From Leptolyngbya sp. 'hensonii' (GTDB taxonomy: Bacteria > Cyanobacteriota > Cyanobacteriia > GCF-001939115), in NCBI RefSeq assembly GCF_001939115.1, contig NZ_MQTZ01000002.1:212298-276297 (forward strand): a stretch of 64,000 nt of DNA, written 5' to 3'. The notes below the pieces were generated by a model. It was not told where the DNA came from, made no database searches, and saw only the letters and a program-made list of their open reading frames with translations. Positions 8,350 through 15,618 of the stretch are shown here, piece by piece. The translations under genes were made by a program, and so were the position numbers. Each line of letters starts with the position of its first letter. Within the stretch, counting starts at the first letter, position 1.

Positions 8350-9543
8350 TCAGGTCCAATCCACCAGTTCTGGTTGGGCTTCGGGATGAATATAGGCAGG
8401 CTTGGCCTTGCGGGGCAGTTGGCCGGAGAGAACCAGGTGAGCCAGGGCATCACAGATGACGCGGGTGGCCATCAGGGAGGTGATGTCACTGATGTCGTAG
8501 GGGGGCGACACTTCCACCACCTCCAGCCCACAGACGGGAGCCCGCCGGATGATCTTACCCAGCAGGGCCAGGGCCTCCCGGGGCAGCAAGCCCCCCGGTT
8601 CTGGCCAGCCTGTGCCGGGGACAAACCCAGCATCAATACAGTCAATATCAAAGCTGATGTAAACACAGTCCGTTCCATCCATTGCCCGCTCCAGGGCAAA
8701 CTCTACGGCGGCATCAATGCCCATTTCCGTAATGTCCGTAACCGTGAGGATATTGGTGGCCCGTTCCCGGCAGACCTTCACCCCCTGACGGGGCACTTGC
8801 CAGCCCCCGATCCCCAACTGCACCAGGTTTTTAGCCGGAGCATTCTTCATATTGGTGGCATGGAACCAGGGACAGGTGTGCATCCGCTCATCCAGGTCCG
8901 TTTCCTGGGTATCCACATGGCGATCGAAGTGAATAATCCCCACTTTCTTGTCTCCCAGGTGGCGGCAGACGCCTCGCACTGTGGGAAAGCCGATCGAGTG
9001 GTCGCCCCCCAGAATGATCGGAAATGCTCCCGAACTGAAGATATGGGCCACCCCTCTGGAAATCTGGTCAAAGGACTTCTCGTTATTAGCCGGAATGGTA
9101 AAAATATCCCCCACATCACAGAGGGTAATCTGTTCCCGCAGGTCAACCCCCAACTCAAAGTTGTAGGGGGTATAGAGGGCTGAGATGCGGCGGATACCCT
9201 GTGGTCCAAAGCGAGTTCCTGGACGGTAGGTTGTACCGGAGTCGTGGGGCACCCCCACCACCGCCACATCATATTCACCCACCCGGCGCACATCCTCCAG
9301 ATAGGGGGCTTTCAGAAAGGTATTAATCCCGGCATAGTGAGGCAGTTCCCCTCTGGAGAAGGTGGGAATGGAGCGATCGCGAATACTCTCTGCTGCCTCC
9401 AACCCATACTCCAATCCTCGGGACACTTCCTGTTGCCAGCCCGTCAGGGGGAGGCGGCTTTCCAATTCCAGGGCTCGGCTGGCTTCCGTGGAGGGAGTTT
9501 CACCTCCAGCATTGGGGTTCTGAAAGAGAGGGGCATCTGTCAT
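8350..9543 (-). CDS. gdmH: Ni-dependent guanidine hydrolase (ureohydrolase family)
   Basis: A 397-residue arginase/agmatinase-fold enzyme. Metal-binding motifs are GGDHSIGFP, HFDRHVDT (DxHxD) and SFDIDCIDAGFVPG (DxDxxD). The length and the roughly 80-residue N-terminal extension match the cyanobacterial Sll1077 type, shown in Synechocystis to hydrolyse guanidine to urea and ammonia with Ni, rather than a plain agmatinase of about 300 residues. Context supports this strongly: a guanidine-I riboswitch precedes it and HypA/HypB-like maturation genes follow. The substrate is inferred from family and context; agmatine or 4-guanidinobutyrate activity is the main alternative. Confidence 0.93.
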   Translation of the reverse strand: MTDAPLFQNPNAGGETPSTEASRALELESRLPLTGWQQEVSRGLEYGLEAAESIRDRSIPTFSRGELPHYAGINTFLKAPYLEDVRRVGEYDVAVVGVPHDSGTTYRPGTRFGPQGIRRISALYTPYNFELGVDLREQITLCDVGDIFTIPANNEKSFDQISRGVAHIFSSGAFPIILGGDHSIGFPTVRGVCRHLGDKKVGIIHFDRHVDTQETDLDERMHTCPWFHATNMKNAPAKNLVQLGIGGWQVPRQGVKVCRERATNILTVTDITEMGIDAAVEFALERAMDGTDCVYISFDIDCIDAGFVPGTGWPEPGGLLPREALALLGKIIRRAPVCGLEVVEVSPPYDISDITSLMATRVICDALAHLVLSGQLPRKAKPAYIHPEAQPELVDWT

Positions 9544-9581
9544 GGCATAGCTCCAGAATGATGGTGATGATCAACACAAAA

Positions 9582-9631
9582 GCCCAGGAAAGCAGCAACT
9601 CATTCGACACGGTTGCCTGTCTCTCCCGGGC
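9582..9631 (-). terminator. riboswitch expression-platform terminator (gdmH side)
   Basis: On the minus strand GCCCGGGAG pairs with TTCCTGGGC through an extended arm that includes GGCAAC/GTTGC, followed by a U-run (9578-9581). The 5' arm is the same GCCCGGGAG that closes the aptamer, so ligand binding and terminator formation should exclude each other (an ON switch). Confidence 0.8.
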
Positions 9632-9842
9632 TTTTATCCCGCCGTGTAACTGCCATCTCCTTTTACAGGAAGACCTTAGGATCACGAATTAAATAAGATG
9701 AACAATTGGGGTGCAGGGGTGTTGCCCCTGCTTGGGGGCTTCGCCCCCAAACCCCTACTTTATTTAGTTTTCGATCCTTAGCAGCTTACCTCTCTCGGAC
9801 CAGACACTTAAGCTGGGGTTTAAGTCGGAACCCTAGAGGTAT
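9620..9842 (-). ncRNA. guanidine-I riboswitch (ykkC subtype 1) upstream of gdmH, with long insertion
   Basis: Read on the minus strand, the conserved blocks of the ykkC/guanidine-I aptamer appear in order: CTAGGGTTCCG near 9836-9826, TCTGGTCCGAGAG near 9804-9792, then ACACGGCGGGAT and AAAAGCCCGGGAG near 9648-9622. The spacing between the second and third blocks is about 145 nt, compared with about 50 nt in the plus-strand copy. The extra sequence contains a self-contained double-hairpin element (9708-9755) flanked by the complementary AAGGATCG and GTGATCCTAA (about 9670-9780), so it probably extends one peripheral helix without breaking the core. It should turn on gdmH-ghaA-ghaB with guanidine. 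Confidence 0.92.
9708..9755. repeat. three-way-junction repeat inside the riboswitch loop
   Basis: Outer GGGG/CCCC (9708-9711 with 9752-9755) encloses two perfect hairpins: GCAGGGG-TGTTG-CCCCTGC (9713-9731) and TTGGGGG-CTTCG-CCCCCAA (9732-9750). A related element of the same architecture lies at 21207-21256, so this is probably an interspersed repeat that landed in the riboswitch. Confidence 0.75.
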
Positions 9843-10094
9843 GTTTAATGTTTGGCTTTGAGCAATCGTAGCAGGGAACGCTACTTTATATCCTTGCTCA
9901 GGTATCCTGGACTTCTCGACACATTCTAAATCAAGGTGCTGAAAATTGATGCCTTGGATTCCCTAAATTCAGCCCCTATGGCAATAAATTGACATTTCGT
10001 TATTTTCGATACAAAAATAGCCCAATTAAGCAGCTATACCATTGTCTATTGCTAAAAAGGTTCTGAAAAGTTTAAGAATTTCTCAATTTCATAA
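9843..10094. promoter_or_regulatory. back-to-back promoter region between the two riboswitches
   Basis: About 250 bp of AT-rich DNA between the two divergent aptamers must hold both promoters. I see the inverted repeat GTAGC-N7-GCTAC (9868-9884), which resembles an NtcA palindrome but with 11 instead of 8 bases between GTA and TAC, so an NtcA call is not supported. Exact promoters could not be fixed. Confidence 0.4.
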
Positions 10095-10216
10095 GATCTC
10101 TAGGGTTCCGACCTGTAACTGAAATGGGTGGCTGGTCCGAGAGGGGTCGGTTTATCAGATTTTCCGGTATGGAAAAGCTAGATAGATTACACGGCGGGAT
10201 AAAAGCCCGGGAGAGT
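10095..10216 (+). ncRNA. guanidine-I riboswitch (ykkC subtype 1) upstream of the ABC transporter operon
   Basis: A compact copy of the aptamer: TCTCTAGGGTTCCG (10097-10110), GCTGGTCCGAGAG (10131-10143), TTACACGGCGGGAT (10187-10200) and AAAAGCCCGGGAGAG (10201-10215). P1 forms between the 5' CTC and the 3' GGGAG. The arrangement and the conserved ACACGGCGGGAT-AAAAGCCC end are diagnostic of guanidine-I riboswitches, which bind free guanidinium and usually switch genes on. It is followed at once by a terminator and then by a NitT/TauT-type ABC transporter gene. Confidence 0.94.
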
Positions 10217-10249
10217 TGTACAGCCCCTGCTGTTCTCTCCTGGGCTTTT
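10205..10249 (+). terminator. riboswitch expression-platform terminator (transporter side)
   Basis: GCCCGGGAGAG (10205-10215) pairs with CTCTCCTGGGC (10235-10245), followed by TTTT. The 5' arm is shared with the aptamer 3' strand, so guanidine binding should prevent termination. Confidence 0.88.
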
Positions 10250-10396
10250 GCATCTACTGGATTTCAGTTCATAGGGGTTGCCTGATTTGACAAGCCAGGA
10301 TTGCCTGGAAAAATGACTTGACAACATAACCGTTTAGCAATTTACAGAAATTTTCTTCAGAACGCTTATAGTCATTCCTCAGGAGCTTTTCTCCCA

Positions 10397-11254
10397 ATGT
10401 TAATTACCCATTCCAGGCATCAAAAGATGCATCAGCAAACTGCAAGCCGTACCCCTTTCAGTGAATCACCCCTGACCTCAGCCGCAAAACTATCTGTGCA
10501 GGGGGTCTATAAAACCTATGCCACAAGGGGGAAACAGAAACTAACTGTTTTGCAGGATATCAATTTTGAGATCTTCCCCCGGGAGTTTGTCTGTCTCGTG
10601 GGCTCCTCCGGCTGCGGCAAGTCTACCCTGCTGAACATCATTGCCGGACTGATTCCTCCTTCCGAAGGCCGGGTGACGGTGGATGGGCAATGCGTCACGG
10701 GGCGTCCTGGCTCCGATCGGGGCATGGTATTCCAGGGCTATACCCTCTATCCCTGGCTCACTGTAGCCCAGAACGTGGCCTTTGGCCTGCAGTTCCAGGG
10801 GATGCCCAAAGCGGAGCAGCGGGAGCGGGTACGCTATTTCCTGGATGTGGTAGGTCTGGGGCAGTTTGCCCACAGCTATCCCAAGCAATTGTCTGGCGGG
10901 ATGAAACAGCGGGTGGCGATCGCTCGGGCTTTGGCCAATGAACCGGCTGTTCTACTGATGGATGAACCGTTTGGAGCCTTGGATGCCCAGACCAAAGAAC
11001 AGATGCAGCAATTCTTGCTGGAATTGTGGGAGCGGACCCATGTCACCGTGCTGATGATTACCCACGATGTGGAAGAAGCCATCTACTTGTCTCAACGGGT
11101 TTATGTCATGGGCTCCCGTCCAGGCTATATCCAATCTGAGATTACGATTCCCCTACCGGAACACCGCGATCTAGATATCAAACTCTCTTCCGAGTTTGTT
11201 GCTGTTAAACGGCAAATTATTCATGCATTGCGTGATGATGCATTAACTGCATAG
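10397..11254 (+). CDS. NitT/TauT-type ABC transporter ATP-binding protein
   Basis: A 285-residue ATPase with Walker A (GSSGCGKST), Q-loop, signature LSGGMKQRVAIARAL and Walker B (LLMDEPFGALD), followed by MITHDVEEAIYL. These features match the SsuB/TauB/NrtD subfamily. The first about 30 residues are unconserved, so a start at ATG 10430 is possible. It is the first gene behind the guanidine-I riboswitch, so guanidine or a related guanidino compound is the inferred substrate. The partner binding protein follows directly, but the permease comes four genes later (15619). Confidence 0.92.
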   Translation: MLITHSRHQKMHQQTASRTPFSESPLTSAAKLSVQGVYKTYATRGKQKLTVLQDINFEIFPREFVCLVGSSGCGKSTLLNIIAGLIPPSEGRVTVDGQCVTGRPGSDRGMVFQGYTLYPWLTVAQNVAFGLQFQGMPKAEQRERVRYFLDVVGLGQFAHSYPKQLSGGMKQRVAIARALANEPAVLLMDEPFGALDAQTKEQMQQFLLELWERTHVTVLMITHDVEEAIYLSQRVYVMGSRPGYIQSEITIPLPEHRDLDIKLSSEFVAVKRQIIHALRDDALTA

Positions 11255-11296
11255 CCTCTATTCGTAATTTATCCAGTATTATTCACAGGCATATCC

Positions 11297-12310
11297 ATGC
11301 TGAAAGTTTCCTCTTGGCTTCGTTGGATCGCCCTGGCGATCGTCTCTCTCTGTCTAACCATTGCCTGCTCCCAGCAGCCCACCCCCAATACCCCGACAAC
11401 AGGCAGTTCCCCCCAATCCCAGCCCATCGTTTCAGCCACCAATAACTGGGTCGGATATTCCGGTCACCACGTTGCCGTCGGCAAAGATTTCTTCTCCCAG
11501 GAAGGGCTAAAAGTGCAGGATCTTTACTTCCAGAGCGCCAGCGAACAGATTACGGCATTTCTGGCTGGCAAGATTGATATGGGCTGGTTCACCTCCGGAG
11601 ATGCAGTCCAGATGGTGGCGAAAGATCCCACAATTAAGATCATTTATCTGGTGGACTATTCCAATGGAGGAGATGGAATTCTGGGCCGTAATATCAAAGT
11701 CCCCCAGGACGTGAAAGGAAAGACGGTAGGCCGAGAGAATATTTTGTTTGAACGCATCCTCCTGCAGGCTTATTTACAAAAAGGTGGATTAACCGAGCAA
11801 GATGTTGTCATCAAAGATCTGGCTGCAGCAGACGCGGCAGCGGCTTTTACAGCGAAGCAGGTTGATGTAGCGGTGACTTACGAGCCCTTCCTGTCCCAAG
11901 CCGTCAAGCAAGGGGGCGGCGAAGTTATTTTTTCCACAAAAGACACCAACCTGATTGCCGATGTGGTAGTTGTGCGGGAAAAATTCCTGCAAGAGCGTAA
12001 AGCAGACATCAAGGCATATTTTCGCGCCGTAGACAAAGCAGTGAAGTTGCTCAACAGTGGGGATGCCGAAGCCCTAAAAATCTCAGGGACAAAACTGGGT
12101 GTGACTGGCGATGAAGTCAAAGAACAACTGACTGGAGTGAAGTTGTTCGACCTGGAGGGCAACAAGTCCATTGGGTTCAACAAGAGCAATCCCCAAAGTT
12201 TGATCGGCAATCTGGAACTGACAGCAAAGGGGGCCTATGACTTCAAAATTGTGCCCCAACCCATGAAAGCTGAGTCCCTGTATGACGACTCAGTTGTGAT
12301 GGCCAGTTAA
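11297..12310 (+). CDS. ABC transporter substrate-binding lipoprotein, NMT1/SsuA-like
   Basis: A 337-residue exported lipoprotein: a hydrophobic leader ends in the lipobox LTIAC-S, followed by a Pro/Thr/Ser linker. The fold is the type II periplasmic binding protein of NitT/TauT systems (NNWVGYSGHHVAVGKDFF, ITAFLAGKIDMGWFTSGD, DVAVTYEPFLSQAV). It would deliver the ligand to the ATPase-permease pair at 10397 and 15619. Guanidine as ligand is inferred from the riboswitch; no binding residue was verified. Confidence 0.9.
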   Translation: MLKVSSWLRWIALAIVSLCLTIACSQQPTPNTPTTGSSPQSQPIVSATNNWVGYSGHHVAVGKDFFSQEGLKVQDLYFQSASEQITAFLAGKIDMGWFTSGDAVQMVAKDPTIKIIYLVDYSNGGDGILGRNIKVPQDVKGKTVGRENILFERILLQAYLQKGGLTEQDVVIKDLAAADAAAAFTAKQVDVAVTYEPFLSQAVKQGGGEVIFSTKDTNLIADVVVVREKFLQERKADIKAYFRAVDKAVKLLNSGDAEALKISGTKLGVTGDEVKEQLTGVKLFDLEGNKSIGFNKSNPQSLIGNLELTAKGAYDFKIVPQPMKAESLYDDSVVMAS

Positions 12311-12363
12311 CTCCCTTGTTCCTGCCCTGACGCCCACGGACTAAATCCCATCCCAGGCAGACC

Positions 12364-12388
12364 CTCCCATCCCTGCTTGGGATGGGAG
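12364..12388 (+). other. strong intra-operon hairpin
   Basis: CTCCCATCCC (12364-12373) pairs perfectly with GGGATGGGAG (12379-12388) over a 5-nt loop. There is no U-run, so it is more likely an mRNA stability or processing element between the transporter and enzyme parts of the operon than a terminator. Confidence 0.6.
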
Positions 12389-12415
12389 AGGACGTAACGG
12401 TTCTTGGAGAAAATC

Positions 12416-13192
12416 GTGTCTACCCAAATTGTTTGTGAGAGCTGGTTTTCCACCCGCCTGGTGCAGGAGGGTCTGTATCTGATCACCGAGCCTCACTATT
12501 ACTGGTATAACAGGGCCAATCTCTGGCTGATCAAGGGGCAAACCCAGGATCTCTTGATTGATACTGGCCTGGGCGTTTCCAGTCTGCGGCATTATATTGC
12601 TGCTCTGATCGATAAACCTCTGTTGGCGATCGCCTCCCACATTCACTTTGATCATTCTGGCGGCATGCACGAATTTGAGCAGCGGGCCATCCACGCTGCC
12701 GAAGCCGAGGCCCTGCGACAGGGGAATGATTACGAAGCCCTCTGCACCCCGGAACAGGGATGGGTCCAGCCTGAACACTTTGAACAGCTCCCCTATGCAG
12801 GCTTTACGGTTGAGACTTACACCCTCCAGGCGACTGAACCCACCCAGATTTTGCAGGCAGGGGACGTACTGGACTTGGGCGATCGAGCCCTGGAAGTCCT
12901 ACATTTGCCGGGGCATTCTCCCGGTTGTATTGGCCTTTACGATGCCCGATCGCAGGAACTGTTCTCCGGCGATGTCATCTACGATGGCGAGCTGCTCGAC
13001 GAACTCCACTGCAGCCACATCCCAACCTACATCACCAGCTATGAGCGGCTACAAAAGCTGCCGATTGAAACCGTCTATCCTGGGCACTATCCCATCTTTG
13101 GTCGGGAGCGCTATCACCAGATCTTGCAGGAATACCTGGACCGACGACGCCTGCCCGGATGTCCCTCCGATTACCTAAAAAAGATGGAATGA
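12416..13192 (+). CDS. MBL-fold metallo-hydrolase
   Basis: A 258-residue metallo-beta-lactamase-fold protein. Seen: HIHFDHSGG (HxHxDH), LPGHSPGCIGLYD, LFSGDVIYDGEL and a final YPGHYPIFG histidine, enough for a two-metal site. The substrate class (thioester, lactone, amide) cannot be told from these motifs. GTG 12416 is preferred because TTGGAG stands 7 bp upstream; a TTG at 12404 is the alternative. It is part of the guanidine-riboswitch operon, between the binding protein and a creatininase-family enzyme, which suggests a hydrolytic step on the imported compound or its derivative (inference). Confidence 0.88.
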   Translation: MSTQIVCESWFSTRLVQEGLYLITEPHYYWYNRANLWLIKGQTQDLLIDTGLGVSSLRHYIAALIDKPLLAIASHIHFDHSGGMHEFEQRAIHAAEAEALRQGNDYEALCTPEQGWVQPEHFEQLPYAGFTVETYTLQATEPTQILQAGDVLDLGDRALEVLHLPGHSPGCIGLYDARSQELFSGDVIYDGELLDELHCSHIPTYITSYERLQKLPIETVYPGHYPIFGRERYHQILQEYLDRRRLPGCPSDYLKKME

Positions 13193-13249
13193 TTATGGCA
13201 CCGCTTTTTGACACAGGCATTACATCTAACATCTGCCCTATCCAAACCC

Positions 13250-13335
13250 ACCCCGGCCCTGCGGGCCACCCCTCCCCAGAGGGGACTACCCCCCCTACAG
13301 GCGTTGCTGGAGGCGTTGCCTGCAGCAACGCCTCC
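13250..13335. repeat. composite intergenic repeat with 11-bp hairpin
   Basis: A block reading CCCTGCGGGCCACCCCTCC is followed by GGAGGCGTTGC/GCAACGCCTCC (13309-13319 with 13325-13335, 5-nt loop). The first block recurs in degenerate form at about 15548-15585, also between genes of this operon. Confidence 0.65.
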
Positions 13336-13355
13336 AGGCAAGCATCGGCACGACT

Positions 13356-14120
13356 ATGACACAGCCTGATCCCCGACCCGTCCTCTGGGAAGAACTCACC
13401 TGGGAACAGATTACCCATCTGCGCGAACAGGGCATGACCATGGCTATCCTGCCAGTAGGGGCAACGGAGCAGCATGGACTGCACTTACCCGTCGGCGTAG
13501 ACACCTTCTCGGCGATCGCGGTTGCCCATGGTGTCTCTGCCCGCACCGGCATCCCCGTCCTGCCCGCCCTCCCCTACGGCTGTTCCCTCGGCCATTCCAA
13601 AAAATGGGCCGGGACCATTTCCCTGCGTCCTGAAACCCTGGCCAAGCTGGTACTGGAGATTGCTGAATGGGTCGCCAGTGCCGGGTTCGATCGGCTCCTG
13701 CTCCTGAACGGCCACGTCACCAACTGGGCTCCCCTACGCTGTGGGCTAGAAAACGTGCGACACACCTATCCCGACCTGCGGATTGCCCTGCGATCGATCT
13801 GGGAGATTGCCCCCAAAATTCACCAGTTTTACCATCGGGATGCCGCCAACTTCCATGCCAACTGTGCCGAAACCTCCGTTATGCTGGCCCTCCGGCCCGA
13901 TCTGGTGCAAATGGAGAAAGCGATGGATGAACCCGATCGATCGGCCAGTTGTTTCTTTGCCTACACCGTCAACCAGGAGAGTGTCCACGGAGCCGTGGGA
14001 GCCCCCAGCAAAGCCGACCTCAACTTTGGTCAGCAAATCCTCGACACCTGCATCACTGAACTGAGCGCTCAGCTCCACCGCGCTCTGGCCGAAGGCACCC
14101 CCCTGGAAGAAAACCCTTGA
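13356..14120 (+). CDS. creatininase-family amidohydrolase
   Basis: A 254-residue protein of the creatininase/creatinine amidohydrolase family. It carries the metal motif GATEQHGLHLPVGVDT (E, H and D ligands) near residues 34-49, LLNGHVTNW where the family has NGHxxN, and HANCAETSVML. Members include creatininase, FAPy deformylase ArfB and mycofactocin peptidase MftE; all hydrolyse amide or cyclic amide bonds with divalent metal. Its place in a guanidine-riboswitch operon next to a glutamine-synthetase-like ligase points to a guanidino or amide substrate, but the exact one is unknown. Confidence 0.88.
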   Translation: MTQPDPRPVLWEELTWEQITHLREQGMTMAILPVGATEQHGLHLPVGVDTFSAIAVAHGVSARTGIPVLPALPYGCSLGHSKKWAGTISLRPETLAKLVLEIAEWVASAGFDRLLLLNGHVTNWAPLRCGLENVRHTYPDLRIALRSIWEIAPKIHQFYHRDAANFHANCAETSVMLALRPDLVQMEKAMDEPDRSASCFFAYTVNQESVHGAVGAPSKADLNFGQQILDTCITELSAQLHRALAEGTPLEENP

Positions 14121-14146
14121 ATTGAATCCAAAAGTAAGGACACCCC

Positions 14147-15508
14147 ATGGCAGCAACCCTGACCCCCGAACTTCAGGCCCTCAAATCCTCCCTGGAATCC
14201 AAAGGCGTGAAATATGCCCTGGCCAGTTTTGTCGATATCCACGGCATGTGCAAGGCAAAATCCGTGCCCCTCTCCCACCTGGGCCAGATGATGGCCGGGT
14301 CCGAACTATTCACCGGCGCTGCTCTGGACGGTGTTCCCCAGGATGTAAGTGACGAGGAAGTTGCCACCCATCCCGATCCAGATTCGGCCACAATTCTGCC
14401 CTGGAATCCCGAACTGGTCTGGTTTGCCAGCGACCTCTACCTGAAAGGAACCCCCTTCGAAGCCTGCTGTCGAGGCATCCTGAAGCGGGCTTTAGCCGAT
14501 GCCGCTGCCATGGGCTTTACCTTCAACCTGGGCATCGAAACCGAGTTCTTCATTCTGCGGGAAACAGAAGATGGCAAAGCGGTTCCCATCAGCGATCGGG
14601 ACACCCTGGCCAAACCCTGCTACGACCTCCAGGGCCTGCTGGACAATTACACCTGGGTCACCGAAATCGTAGAGGCCATGAACAGCCTGGGCTGGGATGT
14701 TTATTCCTTCGACCATGAAGACGGCAATGGCCAGTTCGAGACTGACTTCGCCTATTGTGATGCCCTTAAGATGGCCGATCGCTTCACCTTTTTCCGCCTG
14801 ATGGTGAAAGAAATTGCCCGCAAGCACGGCTTTTTTGCCACCTTTATGCCCAAACCCTTTGCCAACCGCACGGGGAGTGGAGCCCACTACAACATGTCCC
14901 TGGCCGATCTCAAAACCGGCGAGAACCTGTTCTACGACCCAGAGGATAGCCGGGGCTGCAAACTCTCCAAACTGGGCTATCAGTTCATTGCCGGGGTTCT
15001 CCGTCACGCCCCCGCCATCTGCGCCACGATCGCCCCCACCGTCAACAGCTACAAACGTCTGATCGCCAGAGGCAGCATGTCCGGCTTTACCTGGGCTCCC
15101 ATCTATGTTTGCTATGGCAACAACAACCGCACCAACATGCTTCGCATTCCCCTGGCTGGGGGGCGCGTCGAATGTCGGGCTGCTGATATTTCCTGTAATC
15201 CCTATCTGGGTGCGGCGATGATCCTGGCCGCTGGATTAGAAGGCATCCGGGAAGAATTGGACCCCGGAGATCCTCACACCGAAAACATGTACACCTATTC
15301 CCTGGAAGAACTCTCCGAGATGGGCATCCGGTTTTTACCCCGCCATCTGGGGGAAGCGATCGCCGCTTTTGCCAGGGACCCTCTGAGTGAAAAGGTGATG
15401 GGGCCGCTGATGTACAGGGCCTATACAGAGTTCAAAGCCCAGGAATGGGAGGAGTATCACACCCACGTCTCAGACTGGGAAATTCAACGGTATTTGAAGT
15501 TCTTTTAG
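14147..15508 (+). CDS. glutamine synthetase-like ligase (GlnT/type III-like)
   Basis: A 453-residue GS-fold ligase. Seen: N-terminal beta-grasp (FVDIHGMCKAKSVP), first metal motif [46 protein letters not shown] and NPYLGAAMILAAGLEGI. It ends in a VSDWEIQRYL-type tail also seen in the second paralogue at 21284. Such proteins join glutamate (or a similar acid) to ammonia or an amine using ATP. In this riboswitch operon it may capture ammonia released from guanidine, or gamma-glutamylate the imported amine. It is clearly diverged from the gmaS copy, so the two probably use different substrates. Confidence 0.9.
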   Translation: MAATLTPELQALKSSLESKGVKYALASFVDIHGMCKAKSVPLSHLGQMMAGSELFTGAALDGVPQDVSDEEVATHPDPDSATILPWNPELVWFASDLYLKGTPFEACCRGILKRALADAAAMGFTFNLGIETEFFILRETEDGKAVPISDRDTLAKPCYDLQGLLDNYTWVTEIVEAMNSLGWDVYSFDHEDGNGQFETDFAYCDALKMADRFTFFRLMVKEIARKHGFFATFMPKPFANRTGSGAHYNMSLADLKTGENLFYDPEDSRGCKLSKLGYQFIAGVLRHAPAICATIAPTVNSYKRLIARGSMSGFTWAPIYVCYGNNNRTNMLRIPLAGGRVECRAADISCNPYLGAAMILAAGLEGIREELDPGDPHTENMYTYSLEELSEMGIRFLPRHLGEAIAAFARDPLSEKVMGPLMYRAYTEFKAQEWEEYHTHVSDWEIQRYLKFF

Positions 15509-15547
15509 CGAATGTCGCGCTGACTCCCCCACATTGCCCGATCGACC

Positions 15548-15585
15548 CACCCCAGCCCGTAGGGCCACCTCTCCAGAGGAGGGGA
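15548..15585. repeat. short intergenic repeat, related to 13250-13290
   Basis: CCCCAGCCCGTAGGGCCACC followed by TCTCCAGAGGAGGGG matches the block before the creatininase gene, with a CTCC/GGAG mini-hairpin. Confidence 0.5.
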
Positions 15586-15618
15586 TTTGGCTGATACTCT
15601 TATTTGGAGGTACTCCCC

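Noticed and set aside
8374..9183. 269-codon frame antisense to gdmH
   Set aside because: Shadow of a high-GC real gene; the gdmH frame has all metal motifs.
7976..9543. Hydrogenase maturation and agmatinase (polyamine) locus
   Set aside because: No hydrogenase or polyamine genes nearby; the riboswitch and gene order fit guanidine hydrolase.
9868..9884. NtcA-like palindrome GTAGC-N7-GCTAC
   Set aside because: Spacing between GTA and TAC is 11, not the 8 that NtcA needs.
10318..10346. TTGACA box followed at 17 bp by TTTACA, downstream of the riboswitch terminator
   Set aside because: The -10 is poor; not enough to call a bypass promoter.
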